From an uncultured Clostridia bacterium (GTDB taxonomy: Bacteria > Bacillota > Clostridia > Christensenellales > UBA1242), in the NCBI GenBank assembly GCA_947584775.1, contig CANPWT010000039.1:1-9653 (forward strand): a stretch of 9,653 nucleotides of DNA, given 5' to 3'. A model generated the notes under the pieces. It ran no database searches. It was not told where the DNA came from and worked only from the letters and a program-made list of their open reading frames with translations. The position numbers and the translations under genes were made by a program. Every line of letters starts with the position of its first letter. Within the stretch, counting starts at the first letter, position 1. This document shows positions 1 to 6,154 of this stretch, piece after piece.

Positions 1-49
1 CACACCAAAACAGAGCGGGTGCACAAACTTAATTAAATTATTGCATATT

Positions 50-74
50 GACTATATTTAAGTAAATTATAGTC
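50..74. repeat. Inverted repeat upstream of the first gene
   Basis: GACTATA (50-56) and its reverse complement TATAGTC (68-74) flank an 11-nt AT spacer. It lies in the 141-base AT-rich stretch before the first gene. A TTGACT (48-53) and a TATAGT (68-73) are embedded in it but are only 14 nt apart, too close for a normal sigma-A promoter. It may be a protein-binding dyad or chance; no function can be assigned. Confidence 0.3.
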
Positions 75-141
75 TACTTATTTAGAAATAACAACTATTA
101 CAATAAACTCATTGTTTAAAACATAATTTTGGAGAATTGAA

Positions 142-618
142 ATGCAAGTAAAATTAAAATCCAATAGACGATTTTTGATAAATATTTGTTTGCCGGGTTT
201 AATTATTGGGATATTAGCAACTGGGATTTTAACATGTGGTTTGTTTTTTGCTAAAGATGTAGATGACATTTTGCCTTCATTTATTGTTGTTATAATTTTG
301 ACAAATGTGTTCCTTGTAATAATATTAGTTATTCTCTTAACACCTAAACCATCTTTCGAATTTGATCAGAAACTGATAAAAATAATAAAAAACAAAAAAA
401 CAGTTGTTATCAAGGTTGAAGATATTGCTAAAATGGTTTATTATAAATATAAATGGCATTATATTTTTACAATGTATTTCAATCCAATACCAGATGGCGG
501 GTGTATGAAAATTCATATAACGGATAAAAGTGGAAATAAATATTTTGTGGGGTTTATTAGTTATAAAGATGCAAAAAGTATTCAACAAATATACCCAAAT
601 TTATTAAAAATATTATAG
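142..618 (+). CDS. Small two-helix membrane protein, possible PH-like domain
   Basis: Unrecognised 158-residue protein. After a short basic N-terminus (KLKSNRR) there are two hydrophobic segments, about residues 12-37 and 44-67, joined by a short acidic loop (KDVDD). The rest (about 70-158) alternates short hydrophobic and charged stretches, with FEFDQKLIKIIKNKKTVV then IKVEDIAKMVYYK. This recalls bacterial PH-like domains that follow two membrane helices; that is an inference from pattern only. The start is supported by GGAG at 131-134, 7 nt before the ATG. It ends in TAG. Its codons are much more A/T-rich than those of the genes after it: one 60-base block (421-480) has 11 G/C against 29 in a block of the SPFH gene (1861-1920). 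That could mean recent acquisition or low expression. No terminator is visible behind it. Confidence 0.7.
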   Translation: MQVKLKSNRRFLINICLPGLIIGILATGILTCGLFFAKDVDDILPSFIVVIILTNVFLVIILVILLTPKPSFEFDQKLIKIIKNKKTVVIKVEDIAKMVYYKYKWHYIFTMYFNPIPDGGCMKIHITDKSGNKYFVGFISYKDAKSIQQIYPNLLKIL

Positions 619-692
619 CAAGTTCTATACAAACAAATAAATATTTTGGCCGTTTAAAACATTAAATATATATTTAAAACATATATTTTAAT

Positions 693-1460
693 ATGGGAAA
701 AGTTACAAAAACAAGCAAAAAGAAATCGGTTTTACGCTTGTTTTTTGTTTGTGTAATTTTAGTTGGCGTTTGTGTTGGCGTCTATTTTATTTTAAAAGCC
801 ACCAATGTTTGGGAAAAAATTAATTCAATAGAAAAAATTAAAAAAATTGTGCAAAGCGGGGGAGTGTTTAGTTTTCTTATTTTTATGCTGCTTCAAATTT
901 TACAAACCACAGTATTGCAAATTCCGGCCTTTTTGCTAACCGTAAGCGGTGCGTTAATTTTTGGCAGGTGGAAAGCGTTTATTTTAAGTTATGTTGCCGT
1001 TATGATTGGCAGCATTATTATGTTTTGGATTGGCAGAAAAGCGGGCAGGAAATTTTTAAATTGGATGATAGGCAAAGAAAAATCTGAGGTGTGGATAGAC
1101 AAAATGACGCACGGCAAATATTTGTTTTTCCTTATGATGATTTTTCCACTTTTCCCGGACGACATTTTGTGTGTGGTGGCGGGGCTTACCAACATGAGTT
1201 TTAAATTCTTTTTTATAACAAATATAATTGCGCGCGCAATGGGCATTGGCTGTACGGTGTTTTTTGGCAGCGGTGCGGTGATACCTTTCCATGGCTGGGG
1301 GCTGGCTGTTTGGGCGGTGATATTTATTATTATTGGCATATTGTTTTATTTTAGTGTGCGTTTTCAAGATAAACTAGATTTAATTTTGCAACAATTTAAA
1401 ATAAAGCAGGCAAATAAACAAAAAAAAGATAAAATAAAAGCAAGAAAAATTAACAAATAA
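693..1460 (+). CDS. TVP38/TMEM64 (DedA-like, VTT domain) membrane protein
   Basis: A 255-residue polytopic membrane protein of the VTT/SNARE-associated superfamily, whose characterised members include DedA-type proteins and lipid scramblases; the substrate here is unknown. A basic N-terminus is followed by a first helix at about 14-34. The VTT core runs from about 75 to 185. It shows the small-residue motif SGALIFG (85-91), then G106, FWIGRKAGRK (111-120), and the second half-motif FPLFPDDILCVVAGL (151-165) followed by a helix ending in AR (180-181). A last helix is at about 202-222, and the tail (226-255) is very lysine-rich and probably cytoplasmic. No Shine-Dalgarno site precedes the ATG. 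A TATATT at 682-687 ends 5 nt before it, so the message may be leaderless, but I see no good -35 box. Family call is confident, physiological role is not. Confidence 0.85.
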   Translation: MGKVTKTSKKKSVLRLFFVCVILVGVCVGVYFILKATNVWEKINSIEKIKKIVQSGGVFSFLIFMLLQILQTTVLQIPAFLLTVSGALIFGRWKAFILSYVAVMIGSIIMFWIGRKAGRKFLNWMIGKEKSEVWIDKMTHGKYLFFLMMIFPLFPDDILCVVAGLTNMSFKFFFITNIIARAMGIGCTVFFGSGAVIPFHGWGLAVWAVIFIIIGILFYFSVRFQDKLDLILQQFKIKQANKQKKDKIKARKINK

Positions 1461-1472
1461 TGTAAATAAAAT

Positions 1473-1501
1473 TTGCAAATGCTAAAAAATTGTGATAAAA
1501 T
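1473..1501 (+). promoter_or_regulatory. Sigma-A promoter for the SPFH/zinc-ribbon operon
   Basis: TTGCAA (1473-1478), a 17-nt spacer, then TAAAAT (1496-1501) preceded by TG at 1493-1494, which makes an extended -10. Transcription would begin near 1508, only about two bases before the GGAGG (1510-1514) of the gene at 1519, so the leader is predicted to be about 11 nt. Confidence 0.6.
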
Positions 1502-1518
1502 AAACACATGGAGGATTT

Positions 1519-2640
1519 ATGGGGTTATTTAAAAAGCAACTTTTGTCTGTTATAGAGTGGAAAGATATTTCCAATGATATTTTGGTTTACAAATTCCCTA
1601 TGCCAGCCGGGCAGGAAATTATGAACAGTTCCACCTTAATTGTAAGGGAAAGCCAAACGGCAGTATTTGTTCATAAAGGGGAAATTGCGGATGTTTTTGG
1701 CCCAGGCACTTATAAACTTGCAACTGAAAACATACCTTTTTTAACAAAAATGTTAAGTTTGTCCACCGCGGGGGAATCCCGAATTAAGGCGGAAGTATAT
1801 TTTGTTAACACAAAGCGCTTTATGGGCATTAAGTGGGGCACTAAAAACCCTATTATGATGCGTGATGTGGATTTTGGCAACATCCGTTTGCGCGGCTTTG
1901 GCACATTTGCAATTAAAGTTAACGATCCAACCGCATTTATGCGTGAGTGTTTTGGCACAACCCCAATTTATCGTGTTGCGGACATTGCAAGCCAATATAA
2001 ATCTACCCTTATTCAACTTTTAACCGATGTTATTGCGGAAAGCAAACTTTCTGCGCTTGACCTTGCTGCAAACTATAACGAGTTGGGCAAAAAGGTGGAA
2101 AATGCTGCTAAGGCGGAGTTTGAACCGCTTGGCTTAAAAGTTTCTAACTTTGTTATTGAAAATTTGTCCTTGCCAGAGGATGTGGAAAGAATGCTGGACG
2201 AACGCACAAAGATGAGCGTTATTGGCGACCAAATGGGCACTTACACCCAATACAAGGCGGCAAATGCTATGGAGGAATCTGCTAAAAATCCGTCTGGTGG
2301 CGGCTTGGCAGGGCTAGGCGTTGGCCTTGGCGCGGGCGTGCACATGGGGGACATGTTTAGCGAGGCAGTAACAGGAGCAAAAAACAAAAGGCGTCAAGTT
2401 ACTATTCAATGCATAAAATGTGGGGCATGCATACCTGGCAAATCCAAATTTTGCCCAGAGTGCGGCGCAACACAAGCGTTATCTTGCCCTAAATGTGGCG
2501 AGCCAATTTCCCGCGGGAGTAAGTTCTGTGTAAACTGTGGCGAACAGTTGACGATTAGCGAAAAGGTGTGCCCAAAATGCGGCAAACCGCTTTCTGCATC
2601 TGCAAAATTTTGCTCAGACTGTGGCACAAAAATAAAATAA
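1519..2640 (+). CDS. SPFH (band 7) protein with three C-terminal zinc ribbons
   Basis: A 373-residue soluble SPFH-family protein of the YdjI / virion-core-like type. The N-terminus has the family signature IEWKD (12-16) and the strand-rich VRESQTAVFV...DVFGPGTYKL (42-67); the SPFH region extends to about residue 245. There is no membrane helix. A glycine-rich linker (GGGLAGLGVGLGAG, 260-273) leads to three CxxC...CxxC ribbons: C298/C301/C312/C315 (with an extra C304), C323/C326/C337/C340 and C351/C354/C365/C368. In Bacillus subtilis, YdjI has this layout and works with PspA and the membrane pair YdjG/YdjH at stressed membranes; that comparison is from memory. The start has GGAGG (1510-1514) 4 nt upstream. 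It ends in three tandem TAA codons and is followed 18 nt later by a membrane zinc-ribbon gene, its likely partner. No pspA is present here. Confidence 0.9.
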   Translation: MGLFKKQLLSVIEWKDISNDILVYKFPMPAGQEIMNSSTLIVRESQTAVFVHKGEIADVFGPGTYKLATENIPFLTKMLSLSTAGESRIKAEVYFVNTKRFMGIKWGTKNPIMMRDVDFGNIRLRGFGTFAIKVNDPTAFMRECFGTTPIYRVADIASQYKSTLIQLLTDVIAESKLSALDLAANYNELGKKVENAAKAEFEPLGLKVSNFVIENLSLPEDVERMLDERTKMSVIGDQMGTYTQYKAANAMEESAKNPSGGGLAGLGVGLGAGVHMGDMFSEAVTGAKNKRRQVTIQCIKCGACIPGKSKFCPECGATQALSCPKCGEPISRGSKFCVNCGEQLTISEKVCPKCGKPLSASAKFCSDCGTKIK

Positions 2641-2658
2641 TAATAAAAGGGGTTTATT

Positions 2659-3108
2659 ATGTGTTTGTTTAAGTATAAAGAAAAAAGATATGGCAAAACT
2701 GCATTAATTTTATTTTCTTTAATTTTGTTTGCGCTTGCTGCGGCCAGCGTTGTTGGCGGTGTTATAGCCGTTATAAAAATGACGCATTGGGCCAAATACA
2801 TCATACTTGGCGTGGCAATAGCAGTTGCTGTTTTGCTAATAAGCCTTGCTATTGGCATGTTTGTCATATCGCTAAGCATGATTAACAGTTGGAAGTCGGG
2901 CAGGGATACAAACAAATCTATTGGCGTTTCCAACGTTCGCCTTTGTGATAATTGCGGCCGAGTTATTTCTAAACATGCTGAATTTTGCGAGCATTGTGGC
3001 CAAAAACAACATTCCGGCCTTGGCATGAGGACTTGCCCAAATTGCAAAACCAAAAATAGTGCACTTGCCAAATTTTGCGAAAAGTGCGGGTTTGAATTTA
3101 AAGATTAA
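2659..3108 (+). CDS. Two-helix membrane protein with two C-terminal zinc ribbons
   Basis: A 149-residue protein, second gene of the SPFH operon. A short basic N-terminus (KYKEKRYGK) precedes two hydrophobic helices at about 14-39 and 46-73, joined by KMTHWAK. The tail carries two C4 ribbons: C96/C99/C110/C113 and C126/C129/C140/C143. The ribbons share the AEFCEHCG / AKFCEKCG style of the SPFH protein before it, so the two proteins probably belong to one complex at the membrane, with the ribbons on the cytoplasmic side (inference from the positive charges). AAAGGGG (2646-2652) gives the Shine-Dalgarno site, 6 nt before the ATG. It ends in TAATAA and is followed directly by a hairpin terminator. 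It could be a functional counterpart of Bacillus YdjG/YdjH, but I cannot establish homology from sequence reading alone. Confidence 0.8.
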   Translation: MCLFKYKEKRYGKTALILFSLILFALAAASVVGGVIAVIKMTHWAKYIILGVAIAVAVLLISLAIGMFVISLSMINSWKSGRDTNKSIGVSNVRLCDNCGRVISKHAEFCEHCGQKQHSGLGMRTCPNCKTKNSALAKFCEKCGFEFKD

Positions 3109-3109
3109 T

Positions 3110-3131
3110 AAGCGGATCAACCGCTTTTTTA
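3110..3131 (+). terminator. Intrinsic terminator of the SPFH operon
   Basis: Stem AAGCGG (3110-3115) pairs with CCGCTT (3121-3126) around a 5-nt loop ATCAA, followed by a run of T. It begins within the second TAA of the upstream gene, so it ends the SPFH/zinc-ribbon transcript cleanly. Confidence 0.75.
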
Positions 3132-3149
3132 TTTGTTGAATTCGACAAA
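3132..3149. repeat. 18-bp near-palindrome after the terminator
   Basis: TTTGTTGAA (3132-3140) against TTCGACAAA (3141-3149): all positions are complementary apart from one T/G pair, which would still wobble-pair in RNA. It sits just beyond the SPFH-operon terminator, about 100 nt before the next gene. It may be an operator half-preserved or a secondary hairpin; no function assigned. Confidence 0.3.
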
Positions 3150-3203
3150 ATAAATAGAATTAATTAAAATAAGACAAATAGTTTTAAATTTTTTTATCAA
3201 ATT

Positions 3204-3232
3204 TTGTTTTTAATTTTGTTTAAGTTTAGTAT
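3204..3232 (+). promoter_or_regulatory. Possible promoter of the 112-residue gene
   Basis: TTGTTT (3204-3209), 17-nt spacer, TAGTAT (3227-3232). Both boxes are imperfect and the surrounding sequence is very T-rich, so a chance match is possible. The predicted start near 3239 would leave a leader of about 16 nt containing the AGGGGG Shine-Dalgarno site. Confidence 0.35.
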
Positions 3233-3254
3233 CCTCGAAGCATAGGGGGTAAAA

Positions 3255-3593
3255 ATGAGAAAAAAAGTTAAAGGTAAATTATACTTTTTAGCAAAAGATG
3301 CAAAAACAAGGATGAAAAATTTTAATAGAGATAAATCAATTTTTGAACAAATTCCGTACGCAAAAGCCTGCTTTGGGGTAAAGGAACAGGAACTTTACGA
3401 GCGCGTTTGCAAAATTTTATCTAGCGATGACGTGGTTATAAACCCAATTCAAGAGTTGGTGGACAACAAATATTACAACACATTATCTAAGCAGGAAGAT
3501 AAGCAAAAATACATACTAGATTTATCTGAAAAATATAAAGAGATGAAACTTCGCTACGAGCGTGAAAACCTTGCAAAAGTTTCAAACATTTAA
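3255..3593 (+). CDS. Hypothetical small charged protein
   Basis: I do not recognise this 112-residue protein. It is soluble, with no signal peptide or membrane helix. The N-terminal 30 residues are strongly basic (MRKKVKGK, KDAKTRMKNFNRDK); the C-terminal third (about 79-105) is rich in K, E, D and Y and looks helical, possibly a short coiled coil (KQEDKQKYILDLSEKYKEMKLRYERE). One Cys pair is present (C39, C52) but no metal motif. AGGGGG (3244-3249), 5 nt before the ATG, supports the start. It is a single gene between a terminator upstream and a separate promoter downstream. Its codons resemble those of the neighbouring genes, so it is probably real. Confidence 0.7.
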   Translation: MRKKVKGKLYFLAKDAKTRMKNFNRDKSIFEQIPYAKACFGVKEQELYERVCKILSSDDVVINPIQELVDNKYYNTLSKQEDKQKYILDLSEKYKEMKLRYERENLAKVSNI

Positions 3594-3598
3594 TTTCT

Positions 3599-3631
3599 TT
3601 TGTACAAATATATTTGACTTTTGTACAAAAG
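3599..3631. promoter_or_regulatory. Double palindromic operator candidate
   Basis: Two copies of a TTTGTACAAA palindrome lie side by side: TTTGTACAAA at 3599-3608, and the longer perfect 14-mer CTTTTGTACAAAAG at 3618-3631. Their centres (3603.5 and 3624.5) are 21 bp apart, two helical turns, so two dimers would bind the same face. The second copy overlaps the end of the -35 box and the spacer of the promoter at 3614-3642, the classic position for a repressor. The regulator is unknown. Confidence 0.6.
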
Positions 3632-3642
3632 CGTGATACAAT
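3614..3642 (+). promoter_or_regulatory. Strong promoter, predicted leaderless start
   Basis: TTGACT (3614-3619), a 17-nt spacer and TACAAT (3637-3642). The ATG at 3649 follows the -10 after 6 nt, where transcription itself is expected to begin. There is no Shine-Dalgarno sequence in between. Confidence 0.7.
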
Positions 3643-3648
3643 ATCGGC

Positions 3649-4062
3649 ATGAATAGTGAAATATTAACCAATTCCAATCCGGAAGAAGAGCGGGAAATTT
3701 TAACGAAAGTTAAAAATTTTTTGCAAATTAATTTTGAAGTTAAAAATCAAGATTTAGTTAGCGCAATAAAGCAAATGTGTGTGGCAAAATTGTGCAAAGT
3801 TATTGGCATACATTGCGATTGTAATTTTAAAACAGATTTTTTTGATTTCTTTTCTTCTTTCACGGGGGAGGCGGTTTGCCAAAAACTAAATTTAAAAGTG
3901 CGGGTTGCAACAGATATGTTGCGCTTGTTTAAACATAACGGCGTAAATTTGGTGGAAAAAACAAAAAGTTTTTTAGATAGCGAAAGTGTGGACGAGGCCT
4001 TTATAGACGCCTTTGACTTGGCGGACGAAAACAGATATTTAATTCCACTTTTAAAAAAATAA
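3649..4062 (+). CDS. Hypothetical acidic soluble protein under operator control
   Basis: I do not recognise this 137-residue protein. It is acidic at both ends (NPEEERE; DSESVDEAFIDAFDLADE), has no membrane helix or signal peptide, and looks mostly helical. Five cysteines occur in the middle (C44, C49, C56, C58, C77), four of them within 15 residues around CVAKLCKVIGIHCDC; this spacing is not a standard zinc ribbon but could bind metal or respond to redox. The ATG sits 6 nt after a good -10 box and lacks a Shine-Dalgarno site, so the message is predicted to be leaderless. The promoter carries two palindromes, which suggests tight repression. The gene converges on the lipoprotein gene and shares its terminator. 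Function unknown. Confidence 0.65.
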   Translation: MNSEILTNSNPEEEREILTKVKNFLQINFEVKNQDLVSAIKQMCVAKLCKVIGIHCDCNFKTDFFDFFSSFTGEAVCQKLNLKVRVATDMLRLFKHNGVNLVEKTKSFLDSESVDEAFIDAFDLADENRYLIPLLKK

Positions 4063-4063
4063 C

Positions 4064-4095
4064 AAAAAAGTTTAGCAATTTGCTAAACTTTTTTT
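4064..4095. terminator. Bidirectional terminator shared by two convergent genes
   Basis: A 14-bp perfect stem: 4064-4077 (A6 then GTTTAGCA) pairs with 4081-4094 (TGCTAAAC then T6), loop of 3 nt. It has T-runs on both strands, so it can end transcription both ways. It starts two bases after the plus-strand TAA and contains the last codons and the TAG stop (4085-4083) of the minus-strand lipoprotein gene. Confidence 0.85.
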
Positions 4096-4763
4096 GCAAC
4101 CACTTCACCCGAATTTGCGTTAATTAAAATGCCGTAGGTTTCGCCGTTTGTGCTAACAATGCCCACATACCAAAAGTATTCTTCTGTGCTGGTGTAGTCG
4201 TTTAAAATTTTCATAACCACTTCAATTTTGTTATTTTTGTTTTTGGTTAAGTTTTGTATTTCGCCCGATAAATTGTCGTTTGCAATTTTTAGTGCTGTGG
4301 TACTGTCCACGCTAAAATTGCTAGAAGTGTTTGTCATGGTTTGGCTAAAATTGTAGCCGGTAAAGGTAATTTCTATTTTAACTTCCTGGTCGTTAGCAAC
4401 AAATGATTCAATGTCGGCAGAGTAACTATTGTCTAGACCCTTAGTTAAAAACCCGGTGTAAGTTTGTTCGCCAACGGTTACTAAATATGTGTAAGTGTCG
4501 GTTGCCATTGGGTTTTTGTTAAGCCTAGAAAAGTTAAGCGCGCCAAATTCCACTTTTGGGGTAATTTCGCCGTCAAAATTGTAATTTTGTTCGCGGTAGC
4601 CCGAAGTGAGTGTGGCACAATATAAATCGTCCGAGGCGGTGTATAACGTGTTGCGCTCCTCAATTAAATAATCGTTTAAATTAAATGTTGTTGCTTTTTT
4701 ACAAGCGGTTAAAGTGAATATAGAAAGTGCTAAAACCATAAATAAAATAATTTTCTTTTTCAT
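4083..4763 (-). CDS. Secreted lipoprotein with C-terminal PepSY-like domain
   Basis: A 226-residue lipoprotein. The signal peptide (MKKKIILFMVLALSIF) ends in a lipobox L18-T19-A20-C21, so C21 is predicted to be lipidated and the protein anchored outside the membrane. The middle (about 30-150) is beta-rich and unrecognised. The C-terminal part (about 152-226) resembles PepSY: TTALKIANDNLSGEI, then a variable stretch, then YFWYVGIV and the typical ending YGILINANSGEVV (210-222). PepSY domains are often linked to peptidase inhibition, but no peptidase is nearby. An ATG six bases upstream (4769) is rejected because the GAGG at 4774-4771 would be only 1 nt away; from 4763 it is 7 nt. A TACAAT on the minus strand (4786-4781) may be the -10 box, giving a very short leader; its -35 is poor. 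Confidence 0.8.
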   Translation of the reverse strand: MKKKIILFMVLALSIFTLTACKKATTFNLNDYLIEERNTLYTASDDLYCATLTSGYREQNYNFDGEITPKVEFGALNFSRLNKNPMATDTYTYLVTVGEQTYTGFLTKGLDNSYSADIESFVANDQEVKIEITFTGYNFSQTMTNTSSNFSVDSTTALKIANDNLSGEIQNLTKNKNNKIEVVMKILNDYTSTEEYFWYVGIVSTNGETYGILINANSGEVVAKKV

Positions 4764-4816
4764 AAACATACCTCAAAATTATTGTATTGGGTTGTCCTAA
4801 AAAATAGAACGAACAT

Positions 4817-4846
4817 TTGACAATTTTTACTCATTTTTTGTAAAAT
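4817..4846 (+). promoter_or_regulatory. Promoter of the radical-SAM gene, predicted leaderless
   Basis: Consensus TTGACA (4817-4822), an 18-nt spacer and TAAAAT (4841-4846). The ATG at 4854 follows after 7 nt with no Shine-Dalgarno site, so transcription should start at or beside the initiation codon. Confidence 0.65.
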
Positions 4847-4853
4847 TTTAAAA

Positions 4854-5720
4854 ATGGAGCGCGAAAAGTATATTTGCAACATCTGCCCAAGAAAGTGTAA
4901 TGCCGAACGGTCAAGGTCGGCTGGTTTTTGCAATCAAAAAAAATTAAAGGTGGCGCTTGTAACTCTACACAAATTTGAAGAGCCAATAATTAGCGCAGGC
5001 AAAGGTAGTGGGGCAATATTTTTTTCCGGCTGCAACATGCGGTGCGTCTATTGCCAAAATATGCCCATTTCCCGCTACGGCAAGGGCAAAATAATAACGG
5101 TTAAAAAACTAGTTAAAATTTTTAAAAGGCTAGAAAAACTTGGGGCAAACAACATAAATTTGGTAACTCCAACCCATTTCACGCGTGAGATTATGCAGGC
5201 GCTAGATATTTATCGGCCAAAAATCCCTATTGTGTGGAACAGCAGCGGCTACGAGGACGAAAACACAATAAAAATGTTAAAAAATTATGTAGATATTTTT
5301 TTAGTGGACTTAAAATATTGTAGCAATGATTTAGCGCTAAAATATAGCAGCGCACCAAACTATTTTTCGGTTGCGACAAAAGCAATTTTGCAAATGAAGG
5401 CAAACCAGCCTAAAAATATTATTAAAGATGGGCTAATGAAAAAAGGCTTAATTGTGCGCCACCTTGTTTTGCCCACCCACACAACTGATAGCGTTGCCCT
5501 GCTAGATTGGATTGCAAAATTTTTAGGCACGGACACAATTGTAAGCATAATGAGCCAATTTGAACCAAAATATGTGCCAGATAACTATCCCGAACTTAAA
5601 AATAAAATAACCCCGCTTGAATATAAGCGGGTGGTAAGTTATGCGCTAAAATTAAATTTAAAAAATGCCTACACGCAAGAACTGAGCAGTGCAGACACAA
5701 AATACACGCCAAAATTTTAA
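4854..5720 (+). CDS. PflX-type radical SAM protein (COG1313-like)
   Basis: A 288-residue radical-SAM enzyme of the PflX type, related to pyruvate-formate-lyase activating enzymes; the substrate of this family is not established. The SAM-binding cluster motif CxxxCxxC is C60/C64/C67 in GCNMRCVYCQN. In front lies an extra cysteine set C8/C11/C15/C26 (CNICPRKCN...GFC) that probably binds a second Fe-S cluster or zinc. Family blocks follow in order: GSGAIFFSG (51-59), NINLVTPTHF (100-109), WNSSGYE (128-134), VDIFLVDLKY (146-155), VRHLVLPTH (201-209) and MSQFEP (233-238). The length is normal for the family. The enzyme implies low-oxygen life. No glycyl-radical enzyme or maturation partner is in the window. 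The start lacks a Shine-Dalgarno site and is predicted leaderless. Its stop overlaps that of the convergent rpiB. Confidence 0.9.
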   Translation: MEREKYICNICPRKCNAERSRSAGFCNQKKLKVALVTLHKFEEPIISAGKGSGAIFFSGCNMRCVYCQNMPISRYGKGKIITVKKLVKIFKRLEKLGANNINLVTPTHFTREIMQALDIYRPKIPIVWNSSGYEDENTIKMLKNYVDIFLVDLKYCSNDLALKYSSAPNYFSVATKAILQMKANQPKNIIKDGLMKKGLIVRHLVLPTHTTDSVALLDWIAKFLGTDTIVSIMSQFEPKYVPDNYPELKNKITPLEYKRVVSYALKLNLKNAYTQELSSADTKYTPKF

Positions 5721-6139
5721 TATTTTTTAATTCGCCTTAAATGCCTGCCGCCTGCAAATTTGGTGGATAAAAAGGTTTTCAAAATTGGCACAAATTTTTG
5801 GTAACTAATAAGCCGTGCGCCTGTGTTTAACACATTTGCGTCCTCGTCCTGGCGGGCAAGGTAAGCGCTGGCTTTATCTAGCGCATTAACTGCGCGTATG
5901 CCAACATGGCGGTTGGCAACAATGTTTGCGCCAATGCCGCTTCCGCAAATAAAAATGCCAATATTGTTTTTATTTTTTAACACTTCCTTGCTGGCTGGGG
6001 CAATAAAATCCGGGTAATCGTCATCTGGGTTGTATTCTTTTGGCCCGCAATATTTGTATGCTAAATGTTGTTTGGTTAAATATTTTTCCACTTTTTTAAT
6101 GTAATCGTAACCGGCATGGTCGCAAGATAAAATTATCAT
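5717..6139 (-). CDS. rpiB: Ribose-5-phosphate isomerase B family (RpiB/LacAB)
   Basis: A 140-residue sugar-phosphate isomerase that would interconvert ribose 5-phosphate and ribulose 5-phosphate in the pentose phosphate pathway. Family marks are SCDHAGYD (5-12), DDDYPDF (39-45), the catalytic-cysteine loop ICGSGIGANI (64-73, C65 matching E. coli Cys66), HVGIRAV (78-84), DANVLNTGARL (100-110) and GGRHLRRI (130-137). Where E. coli RpiB has His99 (QHND) this protein has Asp98 (RQDED); the GAC codon at 5848-5846 is clear. That histidine is linked to ring opening, so activity or substrate may differ, for example another aldose 6-phosphate. The start at 6139 is set by AGGAG (6149-6145), 5 nt away; a TTG extension to 6166 is rejected. 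The stop overlaps the radical-SAM gene by 4 bases. Confidence 0.88.
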   Translation of the reverse strand: MIILSCDHAGYDYIKKVEKYLTKQHLAYKYCGPKEYNPDDDYPDFIAPASKEVLKNKNNIGIFICGSGIGANIVANRHVGIRAVNALDKASAYLARQDEDANVLNTGARLISYQKFVPILKTFLSTKFAGGRHLRRIKKY

Positions 6140-6154
6140 AATAACTCCTAATAT

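Noticed and set aside
48..73. TTGACT (48-53) with TATAGT (68-73) as promoter of the first gene
   Set aside because: Spacer is only 14 nt; kept only as an inverted repeat.
337..588. Minus-strand frame of 83 codons in the first gene
   Set aside because: Antisense to a gene with a Shine-Dalgarno site and two plausible membrane helices; AT-rich sequence opens such frames by chance.
989..1367. Two minus-strand open frames inside the VTT membrane gene
   Set aside because: Shadows of a hydrophobic coding sequence; the plus-strand protein has clear family motifs.
2406..3071. Long open frame (221 codons) on the minus strand across the zinc-ribbon genes
   Set aside because: It lies antisense to two well-supported genes; the open frame comes from their codon pattern, has no Shine-Dalgarno site of note and no family likeness.
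4764..4769. Upstream ATG for the lipoprotein gene
   Set aside because: Only 1 nt from GAGG; the next ATG at 4763 has 7-nt spacing and gives a standard signal peptide.
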